Assembly: GCF_030687295.1 (NCBI RefSeq)
Contig: NZ_CP117425.1
Location: 3,104,001-3,168,000, forward strand
Reading direction: 5' to 3'
Length of the DNA: 64,000 nucleotides
Source: Pseudomonas beijingensis
Lineage (GTDB): Bacteria > Pseudomonadota > Gammaproteobacteria > Pseudomonadales > Pseudomonadaceae
Below, piece after piece: positions 1-9,824 of this stretch (position 1 is the first letter of the stretch; each line of letters opens with the position of its first letter). The notes under the pieces are model-generated. The model saw only the letters and a program-made list of their open reading frames with translations. It had not been told where the DNA came from and did no database searches. Both the position numbers and the translations under genes were made by a program.

Positions 1-2621
1 CCGGCCACGCGTCCGTCCAGCACGCCGGCTGCGAGGTCGGACTTTTCCTTCTGCAGCAGCTGGATCTTCTCTTCCACCGTGCCTCGGGCAATCAGCTTGT
101 AGACGAACACCGGTTTTTCCTGGCCGATGCGATAGGCGCGGTCGGTGGCCTGGTTTTCGGTGGCCGGGTTCCACCACGGGTCGTAGTGAATCACCGTGTC
201 GGCCTCGGTGAGGTTCAGGCCTACACCCCCGGCCTTCAGGCTGATCAGAAAGATCTGACGCTTGCCACTCTGGAATTCCTTGACGGGCGTGCGTCGGTCC
301 CGGGTCTGGCCGGTCAGGATCGCGTACTCGACGCCGCGCTTCTTCAGCTCATCTTCAATCAGCGCCAACATGGAGGTGAACTGGGAAAACAGCAGCACCC
401 GACGGCCTTCTTCAAACAGCTCGTCGAGCATTTCCATCAGGCTGTCGAGCTTGCCCGACGTGCTGCCTCGGGCGGGCAAGGCGGCGTCGTTGAGCAGACG
501 TAGATCGCAGCACACCTGGCGCAGCTTGAGCAGCGCCTCGAGAATGATGATCTGGCTGCGGGCCACGCCTTTGCGGGTGATCTCGTCGCGGACCTTCTTG
601 TCCATCGCCAGGCGCATGGTTTCGTAGACGTCCCGCTGGGCATCGCTGAGCTCGACCCAATGGATGATTTCGGTCTTGGGTGGCAACTCCGTCGCCACTT
701 GCTCCTTGGTCCGGCGCAGCAGGAAAGGTTTTATCCGACCGTTGAGGTGCTGCAGTCGTACATCGCTGCCACGTTTTTCGATCGGTACGCGGTAATCGCG
801 ATTGAAGCTCTTGACGTCCCCGAGCCAGCCCGGCAACAGGAAGTGAAACAACGACCACAGCTCGCCCAGGTGATTTTCCAGGGGCGTGCCGGACAGGCAC
901 AGCCGCTGGCGGGCGTTCAGTTCCCGGGCGGCCTGGGCGGCTTTGCTGGTGGGATTCTTGATGTACTGGGCTTCGTCGAGGATCAGCACGTGCAATGGCT
1001 GTGCGGCCAGGCGCTCGACATCCTTGGGTAGCAGGGCATAGGTGGTGAGGACCAGGTCGTATTCGCCCAGCCGTTCGAAATGCTTTTTGCGCCCGGCGCC
1101 ATACAGGGCCAGTACCTTGAGTTGCGGCGTGAAGTGAGCTGCCTCGTCGAGCCAGTTGGGAATCAGGCTGGTGGGCATCACCACCATGCACGGGCGATCG
1201 AGGCGCCCGGCGTTTTTCTCACTGAGGATGTGCGCCAGGGTCTGTAGGGTTTTGCCCAGGCCCATGTCATCCGCGAGGATGCCGCCGACTTCCAGCTGCC
1301 TGAGCGATTGCATCCAGCTCAAGCCTTCGAGTTGATAAGGCCGCAGCGTCGCGTTCAGGCCTTCCGGCGCGGTGGTGGTGTAATCCTTGATGTCCCGCAG
1401 GCGCTGGGCCAGGCCGCGAATGTGTTCGCCGCCTTCCCAGGTCAGCGGCATGTCCTGCAGCGGGTTCAGGCGCAAGGCGTCCGCGCTGTTGAGGCGCAGT
1501 TTGGTGGTGCCGGGTTCTTGCAGGTAGAACTCGCCCAGGGTCGCCAGCACCGGTTTCAGCCGGCCGTAGGGCAGGGCCACTTGCTGCGGGCCGAACTCCG
1601 AGTTCGGGCGGTTGGGCAGGTTGACCAGAATCAGTTCATCGTCCCGGCGCCTGGCCAGGCGTTCCGGGTTGAACAATTCGATGTGCGAGCGCATCAGGTT
1701 CAACAGGATCGGCAGCAGGCTCAGACGCTCGCCGTTGACGATGATCCCCAGCTCCAGGTCGAACCAGTCCCGTTCCGGCGTTTCCTCCACCGTGGCGTAC
1801 CACTCGTCCACCGCCGTCAGGTCGAAGCCGAAATCCTCGTCGATCTGCAATTCCCAGCCCTGGGTGCGCAGTTTCGGCAGGTCGTTGAGGGTGAACGTCA
1901 GCCAGGCACTGTCGTTGACCATTTCGTACAGTTCACCGGCGCTTTCCGGCAGGGCCTTGCTTTGTCGGGTCGCGACCTTGAAGCCGAGGATTCGTAGTTG
2001 TTCGCGGTAGGACTGCTCCACATCGGTGTGGCGTTTTATCCGCAACGTCTGGGTTTCCTGGCGAATCAACACGTCGGTGTTGCGCTGGCCGCTGACGTAC
2101 TCGTCCAGATAGCTGAAGGACAGGGCGGCGCGGTGTTGGATGTAGCGCTGCATCTTGCCGTTGCGTGGCTCGAAGGCACTGAACTCGATACTGGCCAGCC
2201 ACAGGCGCGGCACCGGCTGCACGTTGTCCACCAGCACTTGGGGCGGGGCCTTGGGGCTGCGGTTGTCCAGCACCGACTGGAGTTTCTCCAGCAAGTGGGC
2301 GTCTTTTTCGGCGGCCGGGTAGGCCAGGGTTTCCTGGACTTGCAGCAATACCGCCGCGCAGTGTTTGCAGTTGATGCGCACCGGACACGAGCACGCGGCT
2401 TCGAGCAGAATCAGCGTGCCCTTGGCTGACTCTTTAAGGCGAATGGTTTGACGGTAGACGTTACCGCCAGAGCCTTCGCAACTGGCGGTGATGGTGCTGT
2501 CGCCGGCCTCGACGATCCTGACGCGGTTTTCCAGCGCGTAACGGCGCCCGCGCTCCAGGCTCTGTTCCTTGAATCGATTGACCCAGGAAGGTGCCAGGGG
2601 TTTGCTCAGGGGCGAGGGCAT
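1..2621 (-). CDS. SNF2-family DEAD/DEAH helicase with SWIM zinc finger (3' end outside window)
   Basis: This is an ATP-dependent DNA translocase of the Swi2/Snf2 superfamily, probably acting in DNA repair or transcription-complex remodelling. About 873 codons are visible and the reading frame leaves the window at the left edge close to its end. A SWIM zinc finger (CxCx5CxH, residues about 76-86) lies near the N terminus. Helicase motifs follow: GGILADDMGLGKT (about position 1260-1290), LDEAQ (about 965-980) and the motif VI region ending AYRIGQ (about 110-180). The ATG at 2621 follows the CsiV-like stop by 11 bases, so it looks like the third gene of an mfd-csiV-helicase operon. The physiological role is inferred from the family only. 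Confidence 0.9.
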   Translation of the reverse strand, partial: MPSPLSKPLAPSWVNRFKEQSLERGRRYALENRVRIVEAGDSTITASCEGSGGNVYRQTIRLKESAKGTLILLEAACSCPVRINCKHCAAVLLQVQETLAYPAAEKDAHLLEKLQSVLDNRSPKAPPQVLVDNVQPVPRLWLASIEFSAFEPRNGKMQRYIQHRAALSFSYLDEYVSGQRNTDVLIRQETQTLRIKRHTDVEQSYREQLRILGFKVATRQSKALPESAGELYEMVNDSAWLTFTLNDLPKLRTQGWELQIDEDFGFDLTAVDEWYATVEETPERDWFDLELGIIVNGERLSLLPILLNLMRSHIELFNPERLARRRDDELILVNLPNRPNSEFGPQQVALPYGRLKPVLATLGEFYLQEPGTTKLRLNSADALRLNPLQDMPLTWEGGEHIRGLAQRLRDIKDYTTTAPEGLNATLRPYQLEGLSWMQSLRQLEVGGILADDMGLGKTLQTLAHILSEKNAGRLDRPCMVVMPTSLIPNWLDEAAHFTPQLKVLALYGAGRKKHFERLGEYDLVLTTYALLPKDVERLAAQPLHVLILDEAQYIKNPTSKAAQAARELNARQRLCLSGTPLENHLGELWSLFHFLLPGWLGDVKSFNRDYRVPIEKRGSDVRLQHLNGRIKPFLLRRTKEQVATELPPKTEIIHWVELSDAQRDVYETMRLAMDKKVRDEITRKGVARSQIIILEALLKLRQVCCDLRLLNDAALPARGSTSGKLDSLMEMLDELFEEGRRVLLFSQFTSMLALIEDELKKRGVEYAILTGQTRDRRTPVKEFQSGKRQIFLISLKAGGVGLNLTEADTVIHYDPWWNPATENQATDRAYRIGQEKPVFVYKLIARGTVEEKIQLLQKEKSDLAAGVLDGRVA

Positions 2622-2632
2622 AGGCGCGCCAA

Positions 2633-3199
2633 TCAGTCCGGAATGACTTCAGGTGCCTGCCTTGGCGCGGGCGCGGTCAACGAGGTGATCTTGATCAGCA
2701 GGCCGAGGTGACCGTTGTCGAGGAAGTTCAGTTGGCCATTCTTGGTATGGCTCTGCTGTTTGAGGCGCTCGCTGGCGGTGACCAGGCCATTGGTGTCGAT
2801 CTGGTTGATCCAGAAATCGGCATCCACGTCGGTGAAACGGCCCAGTTTCAGCTCCAGGGTGCCCTCGATGGGGAATTGCCCGAACTGTTCGGCGCCGTCG
2901 CTGATGGCGACTTTGCGGCCCTGTTCACCGAGGGGCTGTTGCCAGGCCTTGTGCATCAATACCGTGTATTGGCCGCTGGCGGTGAGTTTCTCGACGATGT
3001 TGCCCAGGGCCGGCGTGCGCTGGCTGTCCGCGCCCAGGCGTTGCGCGCCGGCGTCCCAGTCTTCCGGCGCGGCGCGGCTGACAATCGCCGGCTCGGCGTT
3101 CTGGCGCACCAGAATCATTTCAACCTGATACAGGTCATCGGCAAACGCCAAGGGAGCGACCAGAGTCAACAACAAGGTCAGTGAGCGAAACAGGCGCAT
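2633..3199 (-). CDS. CsiV-family protein (periplasmic, putative peptidoglycan-associated)
   Basis: This 188-residue protein has a typical signal peptide (hydrophobic LTLLLTLVAPLAFA, cleavage predicted after AFA near residue 20) followed by DDLYQVEMILVRQ, the start typical of the CsiV family. It should be periplasmic. The C-terminal half ends in a segment (NFLDNGHLGLLIKI) that matches the family's pattern of an LDYFGHPVFGVIVKV-like end only loosely. It sits 10 bases downstream of mfd and 11 bases upstream of the helicase, consistent with an operon. The biochemical role is not evident; family assignment rests on length, signal peptide and position next to mfd. Confidence 0.8.
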   Translation of the reverse strand: MRLFRSLTLLLTLVAPLAFADDLYQVEMILVRQNAEPAIVSRAAPEDWDAGAQRLGADSQRTPALGNIVEKLTASGQYTVLMHKAWQQPLGEQGRKVAISDGAEQFGQFPIEGTLELKLGRFTDVDADFWINQIDTNGLVTASERLKQQSHTKNGQLNFLDNGHLGLLIKITSLTAPAPRQAPEVIPD

Positions 3200-3209
3200 G
3201 GGGCGTCCT

Positions 3210-6200
3210 TCAAGCAGTGGTCGGAGTGAGGCGCTCGAACAGCGCTTCTACGGTATTGAAACGCTCTTCCGCGCGTTCCATGGGCACCATGAATTTGAAC
3301 ATCGTGGCACCTTCGAACTTGTAGCGTTTGGGCTGGCCCTGGATCAACTTGATCAGCACCAACGGGTCGACCGGGGTCTGGGCCTCGAACTCGATCCGAC
3401 CGCCGTTGGGGCCGCCATCGACTTTCTTGATGCCCAGTTGCTCGGCCTTGAGCTTGAGCAACGTGGTGCGCACCAGGTTCTTGGTCGGTTCCGGCAGCAG
3501 GCCGAAGCGGTCGATCATTTCCACTTGCAGGTCCTTGAGGCCTTCCTCGTCGCTGGCCGAGGCGATGCGTTTGTAGAGAATCAGCCGTGCGTGGACATCC
3601 GGCAGGTAGTCTTCCGGGATCAATGCCGGCACTCGCAGGTTGATTTCCGGCCCGCCGCCCAGGGGTTGATCGAGGTTCGGCTGTTCGCCCTTGCGGATCG
3701 ACTTGACCGCCCGTTCGAGCATTTCCATGTACAAGGTGAAGCCGACGGCCTGGATCTGGCCGCTCTGGCCGTCGCCGAGCAACTCGCCGGCGCCACGGAT
3801 TTCCAGGTCGTTGGTGGCCAGCACGAAGCCGGCGCCGAGGTCCTGGGTATTGGCGATGGCTTCCAGGCGTTTTTCCGCATCCGGGGTGATCTGCTGGCGC
3901 GGTGGCGTCAACAGGTAGGCATAGGCCTGGTGATGGCTACGACCGACCCTGCCGCGCAACTGGTGCAACTGGGCCAGGCCAAATTTGTCGGCGCGCTCGA
4001 TGATGATGGTGTTGGCGCTCGGCACGTCGATGCCGGTCTCGATGATGGTCGAGGCAATCAGCACGTTGAAGCGCTTGTGGTAGAAGTCGCTCATCACTTG
4101 TTCGAGTTCACGTTCGCGCATCTGCCCGTGGCCGATACCGATGCGCGCTTCCGGCACCAGTTCGGCCAGGTCGGCGGCGCACTTCTCGATGGTCTTCACG
4201 TCGTTGTGCAGGTAATAGACCTGGCCGCCACGCAGCAACTCACGCAGCAGGGCTTCCTTGACCGTGCTTTTATTCTGCTCCATGACAAAGGTGCGCACCG
4301 ACAGGCGCCGGGCCGGCGGCGTGGCGATGATCGACAGGTCACGCATGCCCGACACCGCCATGTTCAGCGTGCGCGGAATCGGCGTGGCGGTCAGGGTCAG
4401 GATGTCGACCTCGCTGCGCAGGGCCTTGAGCTGTTCTTTCTGGCGCACGCCAAAACGGTGCTCTTCATCGATGATCACCAGCCCCAGGTTCTTGATCTTC
4501 ACGTCGTCCTGCAGCAGCTTGTGCGTGCCGATGACGATGTCGATCTTGCCCTCGGCCAGCTCGGCTACGGCGGCGTTCACTTCTTTGGTGGATTTGAAGC
4601 GGCTCATCACTTCCACGGTCACCGGCCAGTCAGCGAAGCGGTCGCGGAAACTGTTGTAGTGCTGCTGGGCGAGCAGGGTGGTCGGAACCAGGATCGCCAC
4701 CTGCTTGCCGCCGTGCACGGCAATGAACGCGGCGCGCATCGCCACTTCGGTCTTGCCGAAGCCCACGTCGCCACACACCAGCCGATCCATGGGCTTGGGC
4801 GCGAGCATGTCGGCGCGCACGGCTTCGATGGTGGTCTGCTGGTCGACGGTTTCTTCGAACGGGAAGCCGGCGCTGAAGGTTTCGTAATCGGCTTTCGGAT
4901 CGGCGAAGGCATAGCCCTCGCGGGCCGCTCGACGGGCGTAGATATCGAGCAGTTCGGCGGCCACGTCGCGCACCTGTTCGGCCGCCTTGCGCTTGGCTTT
5001 CTGCCAGGTTTCCGAGCCCAGGCGATGCAGCGGGGCGAGGGCGTCATCGCTGCCGGTGTAGCGGGCGATCAGGTGCAGGTTCGCCACTGGCACGTAGAGC
5101 TTGGCGCCCTCGGCGTATTCCAGGGTCAGGAACTCGGCGGCCTGGTTGTCGATTTCCAGTGTCGCCAGGCCCAGGTAGCGGCCTACACCGTGGTCGATGT
5201 GCACCACGGGCGCGCCTTCGCGCAGCTCGGTGAGGTTCTTGATGACGGCGTCGTTGGTGGCGTCGGCGCGTTTCTCGCGACGGCGACGCTGCATGACGCG
5301 TTGGCCGAACAAAGGACTTTCCGCTACCAGTGCCAGGGCCGGGTCGTCCAGGACCAGGCCGTCGTTCAACGGCGCGATGGTGATCGCCAGGCGATCCTTG
5401 CCGGCGACGAAGTCCGGCCAGCTGTCGACGGTCTTCGGTCGCAGCTTCAGGCGTTCGAGCAGTTCCAGCAGCACTTCGCGACGCCCGGCGGATTCGGCGG
5501 TGAACAAGACGCGGCCGGGGAAAGCATCGAGAAAGCCCGCCAGTGCCGCCAATGGCTGCGTGGCCTTGGCTTCGATGGCCAGGTCCGGCAACGCCTTGGC
5601 CGGGAAACGTTCACGGCCGACGCCGGTTTCCACGTCCTGCTGGCTTGCTACCACCCGCGGCCAGCTCTTGAGGCGGGCAAAGCAGTCTTCCACCGGCAGG
5701 AACAGTTCGGCCGGCGGCAATAAAGGCCGGGAAGGATCGACGCGACGCTCTTCGTAGCGGTTGCGCACGTCGTTCCAGAAATTTTCCGCTGCTTGCTCGA
5801 TGCCCGGCAGGGAAAACACCTGGGTGTCCTGGGGCAGGTAATCGAACAGGGTCGAGGTTTCTTCGAAAAACAGCGGCAGGTAGTACTCGATACCGGCGGG
5901 GGTGATCCCGCTGCTCAGGTCCTGGAAGATCGGACAGCGCCGGAAATCCACATCGAAGCGCTCGCGAAAGCGTGCCTTGAAGCGGGTCACGGCGTCTTTT
6001 TGCAGCGGGAACTCCTTGGCCGGCAACAGGCGGATCGACTGCACTTTGTCGATGGAGCGCTGGTTTTCCGGGTCGAAGGTGCGCAGGGTCTCGATTTCGT
6101 CATCGAACAGGTCGATGCGATACGGCAGTTTGCTGCCCATCGGGAACAGGTCGATCAAGGCGCCCCGCACCGCGAACTCGCCGTGCTCGTACACCGTGTC

Positions 6201-6659
6201 GACGCAACGATAGCCACTGGCCTCGAGGCGGGTGCGCATTTGCTCGACATCGAGCTTCTGGCCGATGTCCAGCACCAGGCTGCTGCCGAGCAGGAATTGG
6301 GTCGGTGCCAGGCGATGTAGGGCCGTGGTGATCGGCACTACCAAAACGCCATGACTGAGCTCCGGCAGCCGATAAAGGCTGGCAATTCGCTGGGAAATGA
6401 TGTCCTGATGCGGCGAAAACAGATCGTAGGGCAGGGTTTCCCAGTCCGGGAAATGCAAGACCGGCAAATCCGGAGCGAAGAAACTCAGTTCCTGTTCCAA
6501 CCGTTCGGCACTTTGGCTGTCGGCGGTCAGCAGCAGGGTAAAACGCTTTGCAGCGCTGGCAGCCTCGGCGATGGCCAGGCTCAGGGCGGCACCGGGCAGG
6601 TTGCCCCAGTGCTGTTTACCTGCCGCGGCAGGGAGAAGCGGAAGACGCAGAACGGGCAC
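3210..6659 (-). CDS. mfd: Transcription-repair coupling factor Mfd
   Basis: This 1149-residue protein removes RNA polymerase stalled at lesions and recruits UvrA. The N-terminal UvrB-like module spans roughly residues 1-350. The RNA-polymerase interaction domain (HIDHGVGRYLGL) lies near residue 500. The RecG-like translocase core carries Walker A GDVGFGKTE, the DEEH box in IIDEEHRFG, TATPIPRTL and the GRVGRS motif, and a C-terminal D7 domain follows. The frame is open far upstream, but the start chosen is GTG at 6659 (VPVLRLPLLPAAAGKQ), which gives the usual family length and N terminus. It diverges from gapB, with a promoter at 6696-6725. Confidence 0.97.
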   Translation of the reverse strand: MPVLRLPLLPAAAGKQHWGNLPGAALSLAIAEAASAAKRFTLLLTADSQSAERLEQELSFFAPDLPVLHFPDWETLPYDLFSPHQDIISQRIASLYRLPELSHGVLVVPITTALHRLAPTQFLLGSSLVLDIGQKLDVEQMRTRLEASGYRCVDTVYEHGEFAVRGALIDLFPMGSKLPYRIDLFDDEIETLRTFDPENQRSIDKVQSIRLLPAKEFPLQKDAVTRFKARFRERFDVDFRRCPIFQDLSSGITPAGIEYYLPLFFEETSTLFDYLPQDTQVFSLPGIEQAAENFWNDVRNRYEERRVDPSRPLLPPAELFLPVEDCFARLKSWPRVVASQQDVETGVGRERFPAKALPDLAIEAKATQPLAALAGFLDAFPGRVLFTAESAGRREVLLELLERLKLRPKTVDSWPDFVAGKDRLAITIAPLNDGLVLDDPALALVAESPLFGQRVMQRRRREKRADATNDAVIKNLTELREGAPVVHIDHGVGRYLGLATLEIDNQAAEFLTLEYAEGAKLYVPVANLHLIARYTGSDDALAPLHRLGSETWQKAKRKAAEQVRDVAAELLDIYARRAAREGYAFADPKADYETFSAGFPFEETVDQQTTIEAVRADMLAPKPMDRLVCGDVGFGKTEVAMRAAFIAVHGGKQVAILVPTTLLAQQHYNSFRDRFADWPVTVEVMSRFKSTKEVNAAVAELAEGKIDIVIGTHKLLQDDVKIKNLGLVIIDEEHRFGVRQKEQLKALRSEVDILTLTATPIPRTLNMAVSGMRDLSIIATPPARRLSVRTFVMEQNKSTVKEALLRELLRGGQVYYLHNDVKTIEKCAADLAELVPEARIGIGHGQMRERELEQVMSDFYHKRFNVLIASTIIETGIDVPSANTIIIERADKFGLAQLHQLRGRVGRSHHQAYAYLLTPPRQQITPDAEKRLEAIANTQDLGAGFVLATNDLEIRGAGELLGDGQSGQIQAVGFTLYMEMLERAVKSIRKGEQPNLDQPLGGGPEINLRVPALIPEDYLPDVHARLILYKRIASASDEEGLKDLQVEMIDRFGLLPEPTKNLVRTTLLKLKAEQLGIKKVDGGPNGGRIEFEAQTPVDPLVLIKLIQGQPKRYKFEGATMFKFMVPMERAEERFNTVEALFERLTPTTA

Positions 6660-6695
6660 GGAAGATTGAGCTCCAGCATTGCGACAAAGTCGACA

Positions 6696-6725
6696 ATTGT
6701 AGCGGGGGAAGGGGGCGGCTGTCAG
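6696..6725 (-). promoter_or_regulatory. Putative sigma-70 promoter of mfd
   Basis: Read on the minus strand, CTGACA (6720-6725) and TACAAT (6696-6701) are separated by 18 bases. Each differs from consensus at one position. It lies about 40 bases upstream of the mfd GTG start. Confidence 0.55.
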
Positions 6726-6774
6726 TCGCAGACTACCGCAGCAGACAGGAAAACCACGGCGCGACGGGCGCGCA

Positions 6775-6803
6775 TTGCTCCGCCGAGGACTCGGCGGCAT
6801 AAT
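6775..6803 (+). promoter_or_regulatory. Putative sigma-70 promoter of gapB
   Basis: TTGCTC (6775-6780) and CATAAT (6798-6803) are separated by 17 bases. The predicted transcript would start near 6810, just ahead of the candidate start codons at 6828 and 6843. Confidence 0.55.
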
Positions 6804-6842
6804 GTAGCCCCTTTTTTCAGCCCCTACATGTGGAAGGTTACC

Positions 6843-8291
6843 GTGACTCAGAAGCCCGACCAGTGTCTTGGTGAATGGATTGATCGTGAAGCGCTCGCCG
6901 AAGCGATGATCCCTCTCATCGGTCAGCTCTACCGCAATAACAACGTGGTGAGCTCGATCTATGGCCGCAGCCTGATCAACCAGTCTGTCATCGCGATCCT
7001 CAAAGCCCACCGCTTTGCTCGCCACCGTTCTTCCGACGACAGCGAACTCTCCGTCCACGAAACATTCCCTCTGCTCAAGGCCATGAGCGAGCTCAAGCTC
7101 GGCGCGGCTTCGGTGGACCTGGGCAAGTTGGCGTTCAAATTCCGCAACGAAGGCAATGGCCGCAGCGCCGAGCAGTTCGTGCGTGAAGAGATGGCTGATG
7201 TGGTTGGCCAGCAGAACGTTTCGGCTCGCAAAGGCACTGACGTGGTCCTGTACGGCTTCGGTCGTATCGGCCGTCTGCTGGCGCGCATCCTGATCGAAAA
7301 AACCGGTGGCGGCGACGGCCTGCGCCTGCGGGCCATCGTGGTGCGCAAGGGCGCCGAGAACGACCTGACCAAGCGTGCCAGCCTGCTGCGTCGCGATTCG
7401 GTCCATGGTTCGTTCAACGGCACCATCACCATCGACGAAGAAAACAACACCATCACCGCCAACGGCAACCTGATCCAGGTGATCTACGCGAAGAACCCGA
7501 CCGAGGTGGACTACACCCAGTACGGGATCAAGGATGCGCTGCTGGTGGACAACACTGGTGTATGGCGTGACGCCGACGGCCTGGGCCAGCACCTGGCCTG
7601 CCCGGGTGTCGACCGCGTTGTCCTGACCGCGCCTGGCAAGGGCAAGCTGAAGAACATCGTTCACGGCATCAACCACGGCGAAATCACCGCTGACGACAAG
7701 ATCGTCTCCGCCGCCTCTTGCACCACCAACGCCATCGTGCCGGTGCTCAAGGCTGTGAACGACAAGTTCGGCATCGTCAACGGGCACGTTGAGACAGTTC
7801 ACTCGTACACCAACGACCAGAACCTGATCGACAACTTCCACAAGGGCGATCGCCGTGGCCGCAGCGCCGCGCTGAACATGGTCATCACCGAGACCGGTGC
7901 CGCCACCGCCGCCGCCAAGGCTCTGCCTGAACTGGCCGGCAAGCTGACCGGCAACGCGATCCGCGTGCCAACGCCGAACGTGTCGATGGCCATTCTCAAC
8001 CTGAACCTTGAGAAAGCCGCCACCCGTGAAGAGATGGACGAGTACCTGCGCTACATGGCGCTGCACTCCGAGCTGCATAAGCAGATCGACTTCGTCAATT
8101 CCCAGGAAGTGGTGTCCACCGACTTCGTGGGCTCGCGCCACGCCGGTGTCGTGGATGCTGAAGCCACCATCAGCCAAGACAACCGCGTTGTCCTGTACGT
8201 CTGGTACGACAACGAATTCGGTTACAGCTGCCAGGTGGTTCGCGTGATGGAAGACATGGCCGGTGTAAACCCGCCTGCGTTCCCGCGCTAA
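6843..8291 (+). CDS. gapB: Glyceraldehyde-3-phosphate dehydrogenase, long form (GapB type)
   Basis: NAD(P)-dependent oxidation of glyceraldehyde-3-phosphate, or the reverse reaction in gluconeogenesis; cytoplasmic. The protein is about 482 residues, longer than the usual 335, because about 125 extra N-terminal residues precede the Rossmann fold (VLYGFGRIGRLLARI). The catalytic cysteine lies in SAASCTTNAIVPV and the substrate-binding end is WYDNEFGYSCQVV. The GTG at 6843 is preferred because GGAAGG lies five bases upstream; an in-frame ATG at 6828 would add five residues but has no Shine-Dalgarno sequence. It diverges from mfd and ends at a strong terminator. Confidence 0.95.
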   Translation: MTQKPDQCLGEWIDREALAEAMIPLIGQLYRNNNVVSSIYGRSLINQSVIAILKAHRFARHRSSDDSELSVHETFPLLKAMSELKLGAASVDLGKLAFKFRNEGNGRSAEQFVREEMADVVGQQNVSARKGTDVVLYGFGRIGRLLARILIEKTGGGDGLRLRAIVVRKGAENDLTKRASLLRRDSVHGSFNGTITIDEENNTITANGNLIQVIYAKNPTEVDYTQYGIKDALLVDNTGVWRDADGLGQHLACPGVDRVVLTAPGKGKLKNIVHGINHGEITADDKIVSAASCTTNAIVPVLKAVNDKFGIVNGHVETVHSYTNDQNLIDNFHKGDRRGRSAALNMVITETGAATAAAKALPELAGKLTGNAIRVPTPNVSMAILNLNLEKAATREEMDEYLRYMALHSELHKQIDFVNSQEVVSTDFVGSRHAGVVDAEATISQDNRVVLYVWYDNEFGYSCQVVRVMEDMAGVNPPAFPR

Positions 8292-8311
8292 GCTTTAGCC
8301 GCAGATGAAAA

Positions 8312-8338
8312 CGCCCCGACTTGTCGGGGCGTTTTTTT
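8312..8338 (+). terminator. Rho-independent terminator of gapB
   Basis: Nine-base stem CGCCCCGAC/GTCGGGGCG with a very short loop, followed by seven T residues, 20 bases after the gapB stop. Confidence 0.85.
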
Positions 8339-8370
8339 GTCTGGGTTTTGTGTTGCTTGGTCTGGCCTCA

Positions 8371-8451
8371 TCGCGAGCAAGCTCGCCCCCACAGTTGACC
8401 GAGTTGCTGCTGATGTATGCGGTCCAATGTGGGAGCGAGCTTGCTCGCGAT
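8371..8451. repeat. REP inverted pair (REPIN)
   Basis: Two copies of a Pseudomonas REP palindrome face each other: TCGCGAGCAAGCTCGC at 8371 and GGGAGCGAGCTTGCTCGC up to 8450, separated by about 34 bases. It lies between the gapB terminator and the stop of the MFS transporter gene. Confidence 0.85.
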
Positions 8452-8460
8452 AGCGATCGA

Positions 8461-9759
8461 TCAGGCGCCCCCGACCACCGAGGCCTGCGCCGTCCGCAGT
8501 TCATGCCGATTGCCCTTGAACAACACCAGGGTCGCAATCAACCCCAGCACCGCCGCACCACTGAGCCAGATCCCTGGCGCTGCCTTGTTATCCAGCACAT
8601 GAATCAGATAAGTACAGGCCGCCGGGGTGAACCCGCCGAACGTCGCTGTCGCCAGACTGTAGGCCAGGGAAAAACCGGTGGTGCGCACCTCGACCGGCAT
8701 GATTTCCGTCAAGGCGACAACCATTGCACCGTTGTACGATCCATACAGGAACGACAACCACAGCTCAACGATCAGCAAATGGCTGAAGCTGGGGTTCGCC
8801 ACCAGCCAGGACAGCGCCGGATAAGCGGTCAGGATCGCCAGGATCGTCGCACCGAGCAGCAGGGGCTTGCGGCCGATCTTGTCGGAAAACGCCCCCATCA
8901 CAGGCAGCCAGAAAAAATTCGACAAGCCGATGCACACCGTGACCAGCAGCGCATCCAGGTCCGACAGGTTCAACTCGGCCTTGCCGAAGGTCGGTGTGTA
9001 GGCGGTGATCAGGTAGAACGACACGGTGGTCATCACCACCAGCGCCATACCGGCCAGGACAATTCCGAAGTTCTGACCGATGGAACGGACAATTTCCGAC
9101 AGACTGGGACGATGTTTTCGCGCTTGGAACTCAGGTGTTTCTTCCAGCGAGCGACGGATCATGAAGATGGCCGGGACAATCATGCAGCCCACCAGGAACG
9201 GTACGCGCCAGCCCCAGTCGCCCATCTCCTGGGGGCTCAGCCAGTGATTGAGACCGACCCCCAGCAGGCCGGCAAACACCACGGCCGCTTGTTGGCTGGC
9301 GGATTGCCAACTGACAAAGAAACCCTTGCGCCCCGGCGTGGAAATTTCCGCCAGGTAAACCGACACGCCGCCCAGTTCCACGCCAGCGGAGAAGCCTTGC
9401 AGCAATCGACCCAGCAGTACCAGCAAGGGTGCCGCCACGCCGAGGACGGCGTAGCCTGGCACGCAGGCGATCAGTATGGTGCCCATGGCCATCAGCGCCA
9501 GGGTGATGATCAAGCCTTTGCGGCGGCCGTGGCGGTCGATGTAGGCACCGAGAAAAATCGCCCCCAAGGGACGCATCAGGAACCCGGCACCGAACGTGGC
9601 CAGGGACAGCATCAGCGAGGCGAACGCGCTGTCGGCGGGGAAGAACGTCTTGGCGATGGCCGTGGCGTAGAAGCCATAGACCATGAAGTCGAACATCTCC
9701 AGGAAGTTGCCGCTGACAACGCGAAAAATCGCCTTGCCGTTGCTCGTATTGGAAGACAT
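8461..9759 (-). CDS. MFS transporter, MHS family (citrate/tricarballylate-proton symporter type)
   Basis: This 432-residue inner-membrane secondary transporter has about twelve hydrophobic segments. It carries the MFS signature loop between helices 2 and 3 ([13 protein letters not shown]) and a second copy in the C-terminal half ([15 protein letters not shown]). The N terminus ([21 protein letters not shown]) is typical of the metabolite:H+ symporter family that contains CitA/TcuC. The substrate is inferred as a tri- or dicarboxylate. The start ATG at 9759 gives the standard family N terminus; the open frame extends upstream into the repeat region and is not used. It is transcribed away from apbE. 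Confidence 0.9.
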   Translation of the reverse strand: MSSNTSNGKAIFRVVSGNFLEMFDFMVYGFYATAIAKTFFPADSAFASLMLSLATFGAGFLMRPLGAIFLGAYIDRHGRRKGLIITLALMAMGTILIACVPGYAVLGVAAPLLVLLGRLLQGFSAGVELGGVSVYLAEISTPGRKGFFVSWQSASQQAAVVFAGLLGVGLNHWLSPQEMGDWGWRVPFLVGCMIVPAIFMIRRSLEETPEFQARKHRPSLSEIVRSIGQNFGIVLAGMALVVMTTVSFYLITAYTPTFGKAELNLSDLDALLVTVCIGLSNFFWLPVMGAFSDKIGRKPLLLGATILAILTAYPALSWLVANPSFSHLLIVELWLSFLYGSYNGAMVVALTEIMPVEVRTTGFSLAYSLATATFGGFTPAACTYLIHVLDNKAAPGIWLSGAAVLGLIATLVLFKGNRHELRTAQASVVGGA

Positions 9760-9824
9760 GGATAGGTACTCACTCTGGCAAATCTTGTATGAAGTGCGCT
9801 GCACTCCTGTGGGAGCTTTGTAGA

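Noticed and set aside
3198..5723. Long open frame on the plus strand opposite mfd (over 800 codons)
   Set aside because: It is antisense to the conserved mfd gene, rich in His/Gln/Arg as expected for the complement of a G+C-rich gene, and has no family features.
6351..6827. Upstream extension of the gapB frame
   Set aside because: It runs over the mfd start and both promoters and has no GapB similarity; the conserved protein starts at 6828 or 6843.
6660..8177. Upstream extension of the mfd frame to 1655 codons
   Set aside because: It is antisense to gapB; Mfd proteins start at the VPVLRLPLLP segment and have about 1150 residues.
8305..9765. Plus-strand frame of 486 codons opposite the MFS transporter
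   Set aside because: It runs through a terminator and REP sequences and is antisense to a well-defined membrane protein.
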